A DNA stretch of 15,576 nt, taken from Desulfovibrionaceae bacterium UBA3823. Lineage in GTDB: Bacteria > Desulfobacterota > Desulfovibrionia > Desulfovibrionales > Desulfovibrionaceae. The notes under the pieces were generated by a model that was not told the DNA's origin, ran no database searches, and saw only the letters and a program-made list of their open reading frames with translations. The stretch is from assembly GCA_002369295.1 (NCBI GenBank), contig DFDR01000053.1:4401-19976 (forward strand). The letters run 5' to 3'. The position numbers were made by a program, and so were the translations under genes. Below, piece by piece: positions 8,936 through 15,576 of the stretch. Numbering within the stretch: the first letter of the stretch is position 1; each line of letters begins with the position of its first letter.

Positions 8936-9280
8936 ATGCCGGAACTCCACGTTTCCCGCGAGCTCGCCTGGGCCCTTGCCTGGCTTGCCGGCGCCGTGGC
9001 CACGGACATGGTGGCCATCCCCGCCCTCGTCATGTCCCACGGCTTCAGGCGCCTTGGCTGGGCAGCCCTCTCCATTGCCGCCATCTTCGCCTCCTTCTTC
9101 TGCATGCGGCGCGTGCTGACCGTCATTCCGCTTGGCGTCGCCTACGCCCTGTGGTGCGTCTTCGGCATCTACGGCACGCTGACCATCGGGCGCCTGTGCT
9201 TCCGGCAGAAGCTCTCCAGGCAGAAGACCTTCGGCGTCGTCCTGCTCTCCGTGGGCGTCGTGCTCATGTCCCTTGCCTAG
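8936..9280 (+). CDS. SMR-family membrane protein, partner subunit lacking the usual glutamate
   Basis: A 114-residue, four-helix SMR protein that begins two bases after the stop of the first SMR gene. It shares the family signature IPLGVAYALWCVFGIYGT, but helix 1 reads AGAVATDMVAIPA. There is no glutamate, and the nearest acidic residue, Asp24, is displaced by about one position. The two proteins are therefore probably a hetero-oligomer in which only one subunit carries the canonical Glu. The longer open frame from 8624 overlaps the preceding gene and has no family sequence, so ATG 8936 is chosen. It is the last gene of the run before a possible promoter at 9302. Confidence 0.88.
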   Translation: MPELHVSRELAWALAWLAGAVATDMVAIPALVMSHGFRRLGWAALSIAAIFASFFCMRRVLTVIPLGVAYALWCVFGIYGTLTIGRLCFRQKLSRQKTFGVVLLSVGVVLMSLA

Positions 9281-9301
9281 CAGCCGGGCCGCCCGCCCCT
9301 G

Positions 9302-9329
9302 TTGACGCAGGCATCCTGCCTGCTACCAT
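9302..9329 (+). promoter_or_regulatory. Candidate sigma-70 promoter with a palindrome filling its spacer
   Basis: TTGACG (9302-9307), a 16-base spacer, then TACCAT (9324-9329). A perfect inverted repeat, GCAGGCA-TCC-TGCCTGC (9307-9323), fills the spacer, which would suit a repressor operator. It lies about 115 bases upstream of the secreted-protein gene. It could instead be a weak hairpin ending the SMR transcript, but no T-run follows. Confidence 0.4.
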
Positions 9330-9443
9330 GGCTCTGCTTCCATGCAGGGGCGCCCTCCGGCGGCCCTGCGCCGGCTGCAGGCGCGCAGGGCACGGGGCCG
9401 GCGCTCCTTCTGCCGGTCCCCCTTTTGCCGTCAGGAGCGAGCC

Positions 9444-9992
9444 ATGAAGAAACTTGCCGTCCTGCTTGCGCTGGCCGTCCTTGCCTTCAGCTGCCAGACC
9501 GCGCAGGCCATGGACAGGAAGACCGCACAGACCATCCTCGAAAACGCGCTGACCCTCCACACCGTCACCGAAGGCGACCGAACCCGCCTGACGGACGCCT
9601 TCCTGGAGGAGAACTTCCGCTACATCGCCTGCAACCTCTGCGAGCAGGAATTCGATGAAAAGGCCGGCGCCTCCCGCTTCAGCGCAGCCGAGGTGCAGGG
9701 CACCATCGTCAACCTCCTCGGCCGGTCCGTCCCCGTCCCCGCCTACGCCAAGGCCAGGGGCAAGCACCTCTACATCGACAACTGCGGCGATGCCGGCGTG
9801 CATCCCGACGTCATCAAGTTCGTCAGAACCGAGGACAAGGGCGGGCGCACCGTCGTCGTCGGCGAGATGTACTCGACCTACGAGGACAACCCCAAGGAGA
9901 AGCAGGGCACGCTCTGGGTGACCGTCCGGCCCGAAAAGACATCTCCCTTCGGCTACGTCATCGAGGGCATAGCCGACGACTGGCAGCGCTAG
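9444..9992 (+). CDS. Secreted protein of unknown function
   Basis: A 182-residue protein with a clear Sec signal peptide (residues 1-22: basic MKK, a hydrophobic core, and an AQA cleavage site before Met23). Cys17 is preceded by AFS, a poor lipobox, so a soluble periplasmic protein is more likely than a lipoprotein. The mature part contains paired cysteines (CNLC, about residues 58-61), a LYIDNCGDAGVHPDVIKFV stretch and a C-terminal beta-rich region ending in GYVIEGIADDWQR. I do not recognise the family. AGGAG at 9433-9437 sets the start, rather than the longer open frame from 9342. The gene lies 163 bases past the SMR pair and probably has its own promoter; a link to choline use is not shown. 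Confidence 0.85.
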   Translation: MKKLAVLLALAVLAFSCQTAQAMDRKTAQTILENALTLHTVTEGDRTRLTDAFLEENFRYIACNLCEQEFDEKAGASRFSAAEVQGTIVNLLGRSVPVPAYAKARGKHLYIDNCGDAGVHPDVIKFVRTEDKGGRTVVVGEMYSTYEDNPKEKQGTLWVTVRPEKTSPFGYVIEGIADDWQR

Positions 9993-10021
9993 CTTCCCGG
10001 CGCGCGGACAGCCTCAACGCA

Positions 10022-10060
10022 GACGGCGGAGCCTCCATCCGGAAGCTCCGCCGTCCTGTT
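10022..10060. terminator. Two-way terminator between converging genes
   Basis: GACGGCGGAGC (10022-10032) and GCTCCGCCGTC (10045-10055) form a perfect 11-bp stem with a 12-base loop, followed by CTGTTT. It sits between the + strand secreted-protein gene and the - strand sstT, so it may serve both. The T-tract is weak. Confidence 0.7.
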
Positions 10061-10098
10061 TCGAATGCCGCAGGCGAGTGCGTGCGTGCGGCCGGGGG

Positions 10099-11346
10099 CT
10101 ATTCGGGCGCGCCGGACTCGTACGTCTTGCCTTCCTGGTAGGCCTTCCTGCGGTCGACGACTTCGGCGCAGGCTGTGAACATGACGTCTGAGCTGGAGTT
10201 GATGGCCGTCTCCACGGAATCCTGGACCACGCCGATGACAAAGCCGACGGCCACGGCCTGCATGGCGATGTCGTTGACGATGCCGAACAGCGAGCAGGCC
10301 ATGGGAATGAGGAGCAGGGAGCCGCCGGCAACGCCGGAGGCGCCGCAGGCGCCGAGCGTGGAGAGGAAGCTCAGGATGACGGTCGTGACGGGGCTGAGCT
10401 GCACGCCGAGGGTATGGGCCACGGCGAGGGTCATGACCGTGATGGTCACGGCTGCGCCGCCCATGTTGATGGTGGCGCCGAGGGGAATGGAGACGGAGTA
10501 GAAGGCCTTGTTGAGGCCAAGCCGCTCGCACAGGGCCATGTTGACGGGAATGTTGGCCGCGGAGCTTCTGGTGAAGAAGGCCGTGATGCCGCTGCCGCGC
10601 AGGCACTGGAAGACCAGCGGATAGGGGTTGCTGCGCAGGAAGAAGGCCAGCATCAGCGGATAGACGATGAGCACGACGGTCAGCATGGCGCCGACCAGCA
10701 GGAGCAGGAGCTTGCCGTAGTCGATGAAGACGGCAAGTCCGTTCTCGGCAACGACGGAGAACATCAGGCCGAAGATGCCGAAGGGGGCGAGCTGGATGAC
10801 GAAGCGCACGGCGTCGGACACCATGTCGGCGAGGTCGTGCATGAATTCCAGGGTGCTGGGCTTGGCGAACTTCTTCAGGCACACGCCGAAGACGATGGCC
10901 CAGAAGAGGATGCCGACGTAGTTGGCGCTGGCGATGGCGTGGATGGGGTTGTCCACCATGTTCTTGCCGAGCGTGGTCAGGATTTCGCCAAGGCCGCCGG
11001 GCGGCGTGTTGGTGGCGCCGGCCAGATCGAGCTTGATGGTGACGGGGAAGAGGAAGCTGCCGGCAACGGCCGTGCAGGCGGCAAAGAAGGTGCCCACAAG
11101 GTAGAGGGCGGTGACGGTCTTGAACTTGGAGCCCAGCCCCTGCCTGGCGTTGGCGAGGGCGTTGAGCACGAGGACGAAAACCAGCACGGGGGCCACGGCC
11201 TTCAGGGCGCCGACGAAGAGCGTGCCCAGGATGGCGATGCCAGTGCAGCCCGGCGCCGCCAGGCCTATGGCCGCGCCTAGGCACAGGCCGACGAAGATGC
11301 GCAGTATCAGGCTGACGTCCAGATACCATTTGACGATGCTGTTCAT
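10099..11346 (-). CDS. sstT: Na+/serine-threonine symporter (DAACS family)
   Basis: A 415-residue inner-membrane protein, matching the roughly 414 residues of E. coli SstT. It imports serine and threonine with sodium. Typical features are the N-terminal SIVKWYLDVSLILRIFVGLCLGA stretch, multiple hydrophobic helices, the SSAANIPVNM motif (serine-rich hairpin region), the ATINMGGAAVTITVM helix with the NMGG sodium/substrate motif, and a late GVVQDSVETAINSSSDV segment. The start at 11346 gives a family-like N-terminus preceded by a GGGGG ribosome site. The open frame extends much further upstream, to 12045, but that part is noncoding. It is monocistronic and converges on the secreted-protein gene. 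Serine uptake suits amino-acid-fermenting sulfate reducers. Confidence 0.94.
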   Translation of the reverse strand: MNSIVKWYLDVSLILRIFVGLCLGAAIGLAAPGCTGIAILGTLFVGALKAVAPVLVFVLVLNALANARQGLGSKFKTVTALYLVGTFFAACTAVAGSFLFPVTIKLDLAGATNTPPGGLGEILTTLGKNMVDNPIHAIASANYVGILFWAIVFGVCLKKFAKPSTLEFMHDLADMVSDAVRFVIQLAPFGIFGLMFSVVAENGLAVFIDYGKLLLLLVGAMLTVVLIVYPLMLAFFLRSNPYPLVFQCLRGSGITAFFTRSSAANIPVNMALCERLGLNKAFYSVSIPLGATINMGGAAVTITVMTLAVAHTLGVQLSPVTTVILSFLSTLGACGASGVAGGSLLLIPMACSLFGIVNDIAMQAVAVGFVIGVVQDSVETAINSSSDVMFTACAEVVDRRKAYQEGKTYESGAPE

Positions 11347-11452
11347 TGTTTCCCCCCGGGGTGCTGGTTGTCGGTTCAGGCCGCCGGCCGGCGGCATGGA
11401 CGAGGCGCACTCTCCCCGGACGCAGAGCCTTTCGGTGCACCTCCTCCCGCTC

Positions 11453-11485
11453 CGGGCATGCCGCAAAACCGGTCGCGCATGCCCG
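11453..11485. repeat. Inverted repeat in the sstT leader
   Basis: CGGGCATGC (11453-11461) and GCATGCCCG (11477-11485) form a perfect 9-bp stem with a 15-base loop. It lies in the untranslated leader of sstT about 110 bases before the start codon, if the promoter at 11550-11578 is used. No T-run follows on the - strand, so it is a structured leader element or operator rather than a terminator. Confidence 0.5.
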
Positions 11486-11549
11486 CCTCGGCCCTTGGTG
11501 GTCTGACAGCGCATCCGAAGATATCCGGTTTGCCAGCACGGATTGGAAG

Positions 11550-11578
11550 GTTGTAGCGGTTTCGTCCTCTCACGACAA
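11550..11578 (-). promoter_or_regulatory. Candidate sigma-70 promoter of sstT
   Basis: On the - strand, TTGTCG (11578-11573), a 17-base spacer, then TACAAC (11555-11550), each box 4 of 6 to consensus. Transcription would begin near 11543, giving a leader of about 197 bases before sstT. The match is moderate. Confidence 0.38.
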
Positions 11579-11875
11579 GCCAAAAAGGCTTGGGCGCCAA
11601 GGGCAGCAAGCCTCGCATGCGCCAGACGCCCCGCCGCGCGGGGCAGAGAAGTTCCACGTCGGAGCGTTCTGTAGCCACTCGGGTCCAGCGTCCCGGGAGC
11701 GCCATGCCCAGCGCCACCCGGAAAAACGCTGGCACTGGGGAAGCATCGAGGCTTCTCCCAGGCGCAGACAGGGCCTGCAGACCAGCAGCCAAGCGCGACC
11801 AGACGTGCGGGCACGCCTCTGGCTTTTTGCCAGGCTTCCCCTTGCCGCGGATGCACCCCCTGGCGAATGCAGGCC
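11579..11875. other. Noncoding region between sstT and the dehydrogenase gene
   Basis: About 300 bases of GC-rich sequence between divergent genes. The several open frames crossing it show no family-like protein and no good ribosome sites. Short inverted sequences occur (AAGCC-AAAAA-GGCTT near 11577, CTTGG-GCG-CCAAG near 11589), but I see no RNA gene or known riboswitch. Confidence 0.5.
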
Positions 11876-11904
11876 TTGCTCTGTCCCCGGTCAGCCCCTA
11901 TGCT
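11876..11904 (+). promoter_or_regulatory. Candidate sigma-70 promoter of the dehydrogenase gene
   Basis: TTGCTC (11876-11881), exactly 17 bases, then TATGCT (11899-11904). Transcription would start near 11911. The in-frame ATG at 11900 lies within the -10 box, so it could not be on the message; this bears on the start-codon choice of the gene. Confidence 0.5.
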
Positions 11905-11929
11905 GGCCGAAAGCACAAGGAGGCGCGGC

Positions 11930-12637
11930 ACGTTCACGGGCAAGGTAGCGGTTGTCACAGGCGGGGCCAAGGGCATAGGCAGGGCCATTGCGGAGCTTTT
12001 CCGGCAGCGCGGCGCCGCGGCGTGCATTCTGGACAAGGAGCCCAACCCCTATTTCACCGGCGACTGCGCCGACAGGGAGACGCTCGAGCGCTTTGCCGCC
12101 AAGGTCGTTGCCGAGCACGGCAAGATCGACTTTCTCGTCAACAACGCCAAGCCCCTCATGCAGGGCGTAGACTCGTGCTCCTGGGACGACTTCCTCTACG
12201 CCTTCAAGGTCGGCGCGGCCGCGCCCTTCTGGCTGGCCAGGCTCTTCGAGCCCCACTTCGCTCCGGGGGCTTCCATCGTCAACATCTCCTCCTCCCGCGA
12301 CCGCATGAGCCAGCCCGGCACCGAGAGCTACACGGCTGCCAAGGGAGCCCTTTCGGCGCTGACCCACGCCCTTGCGGCCAGCCTGGCGGGGAGGGTGCGC
12401 GTGAACGCCGTCTCGCCCGGCTGGATCGATACGGAAGGAAGGAACTACTCGGGACCGGACGCGGAGCAGCATCCCGCAGGCCGGGTCGGCACGCCGCAGG
12501 ACATTGCCGAGATGGTCATGTTCCTCTGCTCGGACAAGGCAGGCTTCATCACGGGAGAAAACATCTGCATCGACGGCGGCATGACGAAGCTCATGCTCTA
12601 CCACGGCGACTGCGGCTGGACGCTTCAGCCGAAGTGA
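11930..12637 (+). CDS. Short-chain dehydrogenase/reductase, apparent ACG start
   Basis: A classical SDR of 235 residues, probably NAD(P)-dependent. Cofactor motif TGGAKGIG (10-17), NNA (71-73), catalytic Ser121 in NISSSRD, Tyr134 and Lys138 (YTAAK), then PGWIDT and a late ITGENICIDGGM typical of the family. The substrate is unknown. The best ribosome site in the region, AAGGAGG (11917-11923), lies 6 bases before ACG 11930, which opens the usual SDR N-terminus (FTGKVAVVTGG). The upstream ATG at 11900 overlaps the -10 box, lacks a ribosome site, and would add 10 unlikely residues. So either ACG is used as a start, or a former ATG has mutated and expression is low. It is monocistronic and converges on the 63-aa membrane-protein gene. 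Confidence 0.85.
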   Translation, partial: TFTGKVAVVTGGAKGIGRAIAELFRQRGAAACILDKEPNPYFTGDCADRETLERFAAKVVAEHGKIDFLVNNAKPLMQGVDSCSWDDFLYAFKVGAAAPFWLARLFEPHFAPGASIVNISSSRDRMSQPGTESYTAAKGALSALTHALAASLAGRVRVNAVSPGWIDTEGRNYSGPDAEQHPAGRVGTPQDIAEMVMFLCSDKAGFITGENICIDGGMTKLMLYHGDCGWTLQPK

Positions 12638-12668
12638 CGGCGGGCTTTCCGCCACGCCGGCAGAGCCC

Positions 12669-12860
12669 TCAGCGCCCGAACCGGCGACGGAGGTAGAGCC
12701 AGCCCGCAAGCCCGATCAGGACAAGCGGGAGCAGCCTGCCCAGCACGCGCAGGAGCAGCAGGGCCGCCAGGACGCCAAGGCCTGCCTTCAGCCACCAGGG
12801 GACGGCCGACCAGTTGATGCTGACGGACGTGCCCCCCGCTCTGGAATGCTTGCCGGACAT
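12669..12860 (-). CDS. Small membrane protein of unknown function
   Basis: A 63-residue protein: a short polar N-terminus, then two closely spaced hydrophobic stretches (about residues 20-42 and 44-58) split by one arginine-containing turn, and a basic tail (LRRRFGR). The tail suggests its C-terminus faces the cytoplasm. I do not recognise the family. It lies six bases after the stop of the secreted repeat protein on the same strand, so the two are probably co-transcribed and translationally coupled. The upstream AGG-rich sequence overlaps the end of that gene. Low risk of being a shadow, because no other frame here is convincing. Confidence 0.65.
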   Translation of the reverse strand: MSGKHSRAGGTSVSINWSAVPWWLKAGLGVLAALLLLRVLGRLLPLVLIGLAGWLYLRRRFGR

Positions 12861-12866
12861 GCCTGC

Positions 12867-14144
12867 CTACCTTTCGTGCCGTTCGCGCGCCGATGCCGGC
12901 AGGCGCTTTTCGATGAAGCCCATAAGCCTGTCCCTGCCCTCGCGGTAGCCATTGGGAAACTTGGCGTAGCCGCTGGCCTCGATGCGCCTGCCGTCGGCGA
13001 ATTCGGCGCTGAGGCCAAAGCCGGGGCCGTCCAGCACGCCGCGCGCACGCCCCTTGAAGCCGTTCCAGGAGGCAAGGCCTGCCAGAATGCCGGCAAGCTC
13101 CTGCTCGTCGGCTGCGCTTAAGGCGACGTCGCCGTCGGGCTCGCTTCCCCATGTGCGCATAAGGTGCGCCTCCACGCCCCCGGCGTCGAGACGGCGGTAG
13201 AACTCGTAGTGCGGCGCCATCCGCATGCCGCTCTCGCCGAAGTGGAAGCGCTTGATCCCGCCTGTCGGAACGGTTCCGGCCTCGCGCCAGCGGCGCGCCA
13301 AAGGTTCGAGCCTGGCGCGCAGATCGCGGCAGAACTCGGCAAAGCCCTTGGGCATGTCGTCCTGCCCGGCATGCACCAGCAGGGGCTGCCGGCTGCTGTA
13401 TTCGGCCTCGAAGCAGATCGGCATCTTGCCGTTCTCGTACTTCCCGTAGCCGAAGCCATGCCAGGTCTCAGCCCCGTACTTGTCAAGCAGCGCACGCATA
13501 TCCTGCAGCAGTCCCGGCTCCACATAGAACTCGGCACTGGGCAGGCCCTTGACGCTGACGAAGACTTCCTCGCGGCCGTCGTCGACGTGCACGGACAGAT
13601 AGGCGCCCGAGGGCCTGTCGCTGAACGAGAGCTTCTGCAGCGTCTTCGGCAGGGAGGCGTGCAGCTCCGGCAGCTTCTTCCCGAGATAGCCGCACAGCCG
13701 CCGCTCGGCCTCGAGGCGGGGCGTGTCGCGCCCACTGTCGGAGCCGTAGACGCGCATCTGCTGGTAGGTGGGCTCCCTGACGGCCATGTTCAGGCTCCAC
13801 TCGCAGCGGTCCTTGCGCCGCGTGCCCTTGTCCTCGCCACCCGTCGAGCCCGGCCAGGAGTCCGGATCCATGGAGCGCAGAATGCCGACGATCTCATCGA
13901 ATGTTTTGCTGTCCACGGGGCCGGTGTAGACCAGCGGAGGCATGCCCTCGTAGAGGCTGACGTTCAGCCGCTGCCTGGTCAGCTCGAGATGGATGCGCCC
14001 TGCGACCAGGGGCTTCAGCTGCTCGCCCCACTCGGAGTGGTAGGCGGCGTAGGCCACCGCGCCTTCGGGGGCTTTGGCGCCCTTGGCTTCGCCGCAGAGC
14101 ATCAGGGGCAGGACAGCGGCCAGAATGAGGCAGGAACGCAGCAT
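12867..14144 (-). CDS. Secreted protein of three tandem repeats, unknown function
   Basis: A 425-residue exported protein. Residues 1-23 look like a signal peptide (MLRSC, a hydrophobic core, then EAKGAKA). Cys17 follows LML, a poor lipobox. The mature part consists of three diverged copies of one domain, about residues 50-160, 170-282 and 297-416. Each runs beta-strand text, a helix ending in LxxLxxxxW, a GF/W turn, an acidic strand, and a closing helix (for example FIEKRLP in the last copy). The repeat family is not known to me; no catalytic motif is evident, so binding or an envelope role is the plain guess. GGGAGGG upstream of 14144 sets the start; the frame is open to 14210. It probably forms an operon with the 63-aa membrane protein. 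Confidence 0.85.
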   Translation of the reverse strand: MLRSCLILAAVLPLMLCGEAKGAKAPEGAVAYAAYHSEWGEQLKPLVAGRIHLELTRQRLNVSLYEGMPPLVYTGPVDSKTFDEIVGILRSMDPDSWPGSTGGEDKGTRRKDRCEWSLNMAVREPTYQQMRVYGSDSGRDTPRLEAERRLCGYLGKKLPELHASLPKTLQKLSFSDRPSGAYLSVHVDDGREEVFVSVKGLPSAEFYVEPGLLQDMRALLDKYGAETWHGFGYGKYENGKMPICFEAEYSSRQPLLVHAGQDDMPKGFAEFCRDLRARLEPLARRWREAGTVPTGGIKRFHFGESGMRMAPHYEFYRRLDAGGVEAHLMRTWGSEPDGDVALSAADEQELAGILAGLASWNGFKGRARGVLDGPGFGLSAEFADGRRIEASGYAKFPNGYREGRDRLMGFIEKRLPASARERHER

Positions 14145-14212
14145 GGGACCCTCCCTTAACCTTGCATGGAGACGACAGGCGCAGGCGCCCGCCCGGGCAC
14201 CCGGCAGCATCT

Positions 14213-14241
14213 ACTATCCGCATTTGCCTCCGCAAAAGCAA
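14213..14241 (-). promoter_or_regulatory. Candidate sigma-70 promoter of the repeat-protein gene
   Basis: On the - strand, TTGCTT (14241-14236), 17 bases, GATAGT (14218-14213). Transcription would start near 14206, about 62 bases upstream of the start codon. Both boxes are weak. Confidence 0.3.
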
Positions 14242-14690
14242 CCGTCTTGGCTGCCGTCGGAATGAAACCGCCGCGCTTTGCCGCGCCCCTGCGCATCGCC
14301 AGACAGCAAGCTTCCTGGGGGATTGCCAAGGCAGCCGCCGGACACGCGGCAAAGACAGGTCTTCCCCCTGAGAGGACGGAGCCCGCACGGCAGGCAGGGC
14401 GGCTTTCGTTGGCAAGCGCCTCTTCCCGTGCGGCGATCTTCCCGCACAACTGATCATGGAAGCATCGGCTCCACCCTCGACCATGAAACCATGGCGGCTT
14501 CCCGGGAAAAAGCACAGTGCCAGACGATGCACGCCGCAGGAGGCTCCTCTGAGCTTGCCGGCACAGCAAGGCCTTCCCTTGCACTGCAGGCGCAGCGTGT
14601 GGCAGTCTTAGCGTAGCCAAACGCCCCGAATGGGCATGCTTTGCGGCGTAAAGCCACCGCAAAGCACTGTCTACTCCAGTTGTCAAGCTT
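14242..14690. other. Noncoding GC-rich stretch before the AT-rich tail
   Basis: About 450 bases crossed by several short open frames on both strands. None has a ribosome site or family-like sequence, so I call no gene. I looked for a tRNA or tmRNA end that could serve as an attachment site and found none. The only marked structure is the inverted repeat at 14637-14666. Confidence 0.5.
14637..14666. repeat. Inverted repeat at the composition boundary
   Basis: TGCTTTGCGG (14637-14646) and CCGCAAAGCA (14657-14666) form a perfect 10-bp stem with a 10-base loop. No T-run follows on either strand. It sits about 25-30 bases before the sequence turns sharply AT-rich. Confidence 0.55.
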
Positions 14691-14758
14691 TCAATCACAA
14701 CAAAAATGATTTTTTCTTTGCAAACAATTGAAGCGTTTTCTCAAATTAGATAGCAAAA

Positions 14759-14798
14759 TATAATGTATATATAATATTGTACAATGTTGTATATATAC
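14759..14798 (+). promoter_or_regulatory. TATAAT box and 34-bp imperfect dyad
   Basis: A perfect TATAAT (14759-14764) is followed directly by a dyad: GTATATATA (14765-14773) and TATATATAC (14790-14798) flank a perfect inner palindrome ATTGTACAAT (14776-14785). If TATAAT is the -10 box, the dyad covers the start site, as an operator would. The -35 region (TTTTCT, 14736-14741) is weak, and chance is more likely in AT-rich DNA. Confidence 0.35.
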
Positions 14799-14878
14799 AG
14801 CAATTATTACAAATTTTATATATAATAATCTGTAGATATTATTTCTATTTATACATTATATTATAAACAGGAGTATCC

Positions 14879-15404
14879 ATGATGCTATTTTTTATACTTC
14901 TGCTATGTATTGAAATCTGCTATATTGTTTTTTGATCAAGATATTTTGTTATATATTCATAATTTTTTATCTCCAGATGATGTGGATTTGATTATCTATT
15001 TATTCTTTATGGCAAATACAGCACTAATTATATTTATGATTATGTGTCGAGCTGTGCCAAATTTTTCAAAAAAAAATACAAATCGCTCTGTGCAAAATTG
15101 TGCTTTGAAATCTGTTTCGTTGTTTGTTATCTATTTGCCATAGATATATATGTCTATTTTGGTTTTATGTGCTTTAGCATACAATGCATTCTATATTATC
15201 TGTGATATAATTGTAATTATGCGCAAATCAAAAAATATCAATGCTCAAAAAACGGTAAATCAACAGCCAGAAGCCAACACAAACCCTCAAGAAAAATCTT
15301 ATATTTGTGATAACTGTAAAGTTGTTACAGCTGAAGATTTTACGCGTTATGCAGAAAGACATAGTCTTCGATTTGCAAAAGATAACGATCTACGTGATTT
15401 TTAA
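14879..15404 (+). pseudogene. Membrane protein gene broken by a frameshift and an amber codon
   Basis: A strong ribosome site (AGGAG, 14870-14874) precedes ATG 14879, which opens a hydrophobic segment (MMLFFILLLCIEICYIVF). That frame stops at TGA 14933-14935 inside a run of six T (14928-14933). Removing one T joins it to a frame (DQDILLYIHNF onward) that runs with membrane segments to TAG 15141-15143. After that stop the same frame continues as IYMSILVLCALAYNAF, a further membrane segment, and a soluble tail ending LRFAKDNDLRDF with a CDNC motif. Restored, it would be about 174 residues with three or four membrane helices. The second half could still be made from ATG 15150, but that has no ribosome site. 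Family unknown. Two separate small genes are the alternative. Confidence 0.55.
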
Positions 15405-15576
15405 TTTTTTGATTTAAAATGTTAATTGTTTTGTTTTTTATTTTTGATTGTTTTTATTTTTTCAATAATACACAATTGATAATCAGCAAACACAATGCTA
15501 TTTTAACAGTTCTTTATTAATAATAATGTTTTTCGCTTTTCTTTGGTGCATGCATTCCATTTATTATCATGATCAA
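15405..15576. other. AT-rich sequence without a recognisable gene
   Basis: The last 172 bases are AT-rich with no open frame of note and no clear hairpin terminator. I see nothing further to annotate. Confidence 0.5.

Larger units (their letters stand above)
14691..15576. other. AT-rich, probably horizontally acquired segment
   Basis: From about 14,690 to the end of the window the bases are overwhelmingly A and T, against about two-thirds G+C before. Codon use in its reading frames also differs completely (TTT, ATT, AAA rich). Only one interrupted gene is visible. The right end lies outside the window and no integrase or transposase is seen, so the type of element cannot be named. Confidence 0.8.

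Noticed and set aside
10099..12045. 648-residue version of the sstT frame
   Set aside because: The added N-terminus is unlike any transporter, and 415 residues from 11346 fits the family length.
14145..14700. tRNA or tmRNA attachment site next to the AT-rich segment
   Set aside because: No cloverleaf or conserved TPsiC-like sequence found by eye.

Overview
The window looks like about 14.7 kb of a GC-rich chromosome from an anaerobic bacterium, most likely a sulfate or sulfite reducer of the Desulfovibrionaceae. That placement is an inference from the close resemblance of the glycyl radical enzyme to Desulfovibrio CutC, from GC-rich third codon positions, and from the gene mix. At about position 14,690 the composition drops abruptly to a strongly AT-rich tail that looks foreign.

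Layout. 29-583 is a small protein of unknown role, followed by a terminator. 924-2318 is a PAS-type sigma-54 activator (+ strand) with its own terminator. Then comes a leader carrying two matched 21-bp-spaced palindromes and a near-consensus sigma-54 promoter (2722-2737). These precede a seven-gene + strand run: OsmC-family protein (2780), dihydrolipoyl dehydrogenase (3227), lipoyl carrier H-protein (4680), choline trimethylamine-lyase CutC (5105), its radical-SAM activase CutD (7629), and two small multidrug resistance (SMR) membrane proteins (8565, 8936). A secreted protein of unknown function (9444) ends against a two-way terminator. A Na+/serine-threonine symporter SstT lies on the - strand (10099-11346). 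A short-chain dehydrogenase (11930-12637) appears to start at ACG. Two - strand genes follow: a 63-aa membrane protein and a secreted 425-aa protein built of three repeats. After about 550 noncoding bases comes the AT-rich tail with one broken membrane-protein gene.

How the genes work together. CutC carries every active-site residue of choline trimethylamine-lyase at a constant 36-residue offset from the Desulfovibrio alaskensis enzyme numbering, so choline to trimethylamine plus acetaldehyde is the likely reaction. CutD installs the glycyl radical. The SMR pair may move choline, trimethylamine or a related amine. The activator plus sigma-54 promoter look like the switch for the whole cluster. 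No microcompartment shell genes are in the window.

The most novel point is that an OsmC-family thiol protein, a lipoamide dehydrogenase and a lipoyl carrier are placed in front of cutC under the same promoter. Ohr/OsmC peroxidases are known to draw electrons from lipoylated proteins and lipoamide dehydrogenase. The trio could therefore be a dedicated lipoyl-driven redox module serving this oxygen-sensitive enzyme; this is inference. Other points of interest are the hairpin terminator between cutC and cutD, an SMR partner lacking the usual membrane glutamate, the ACG start, and the AT-rich tail.
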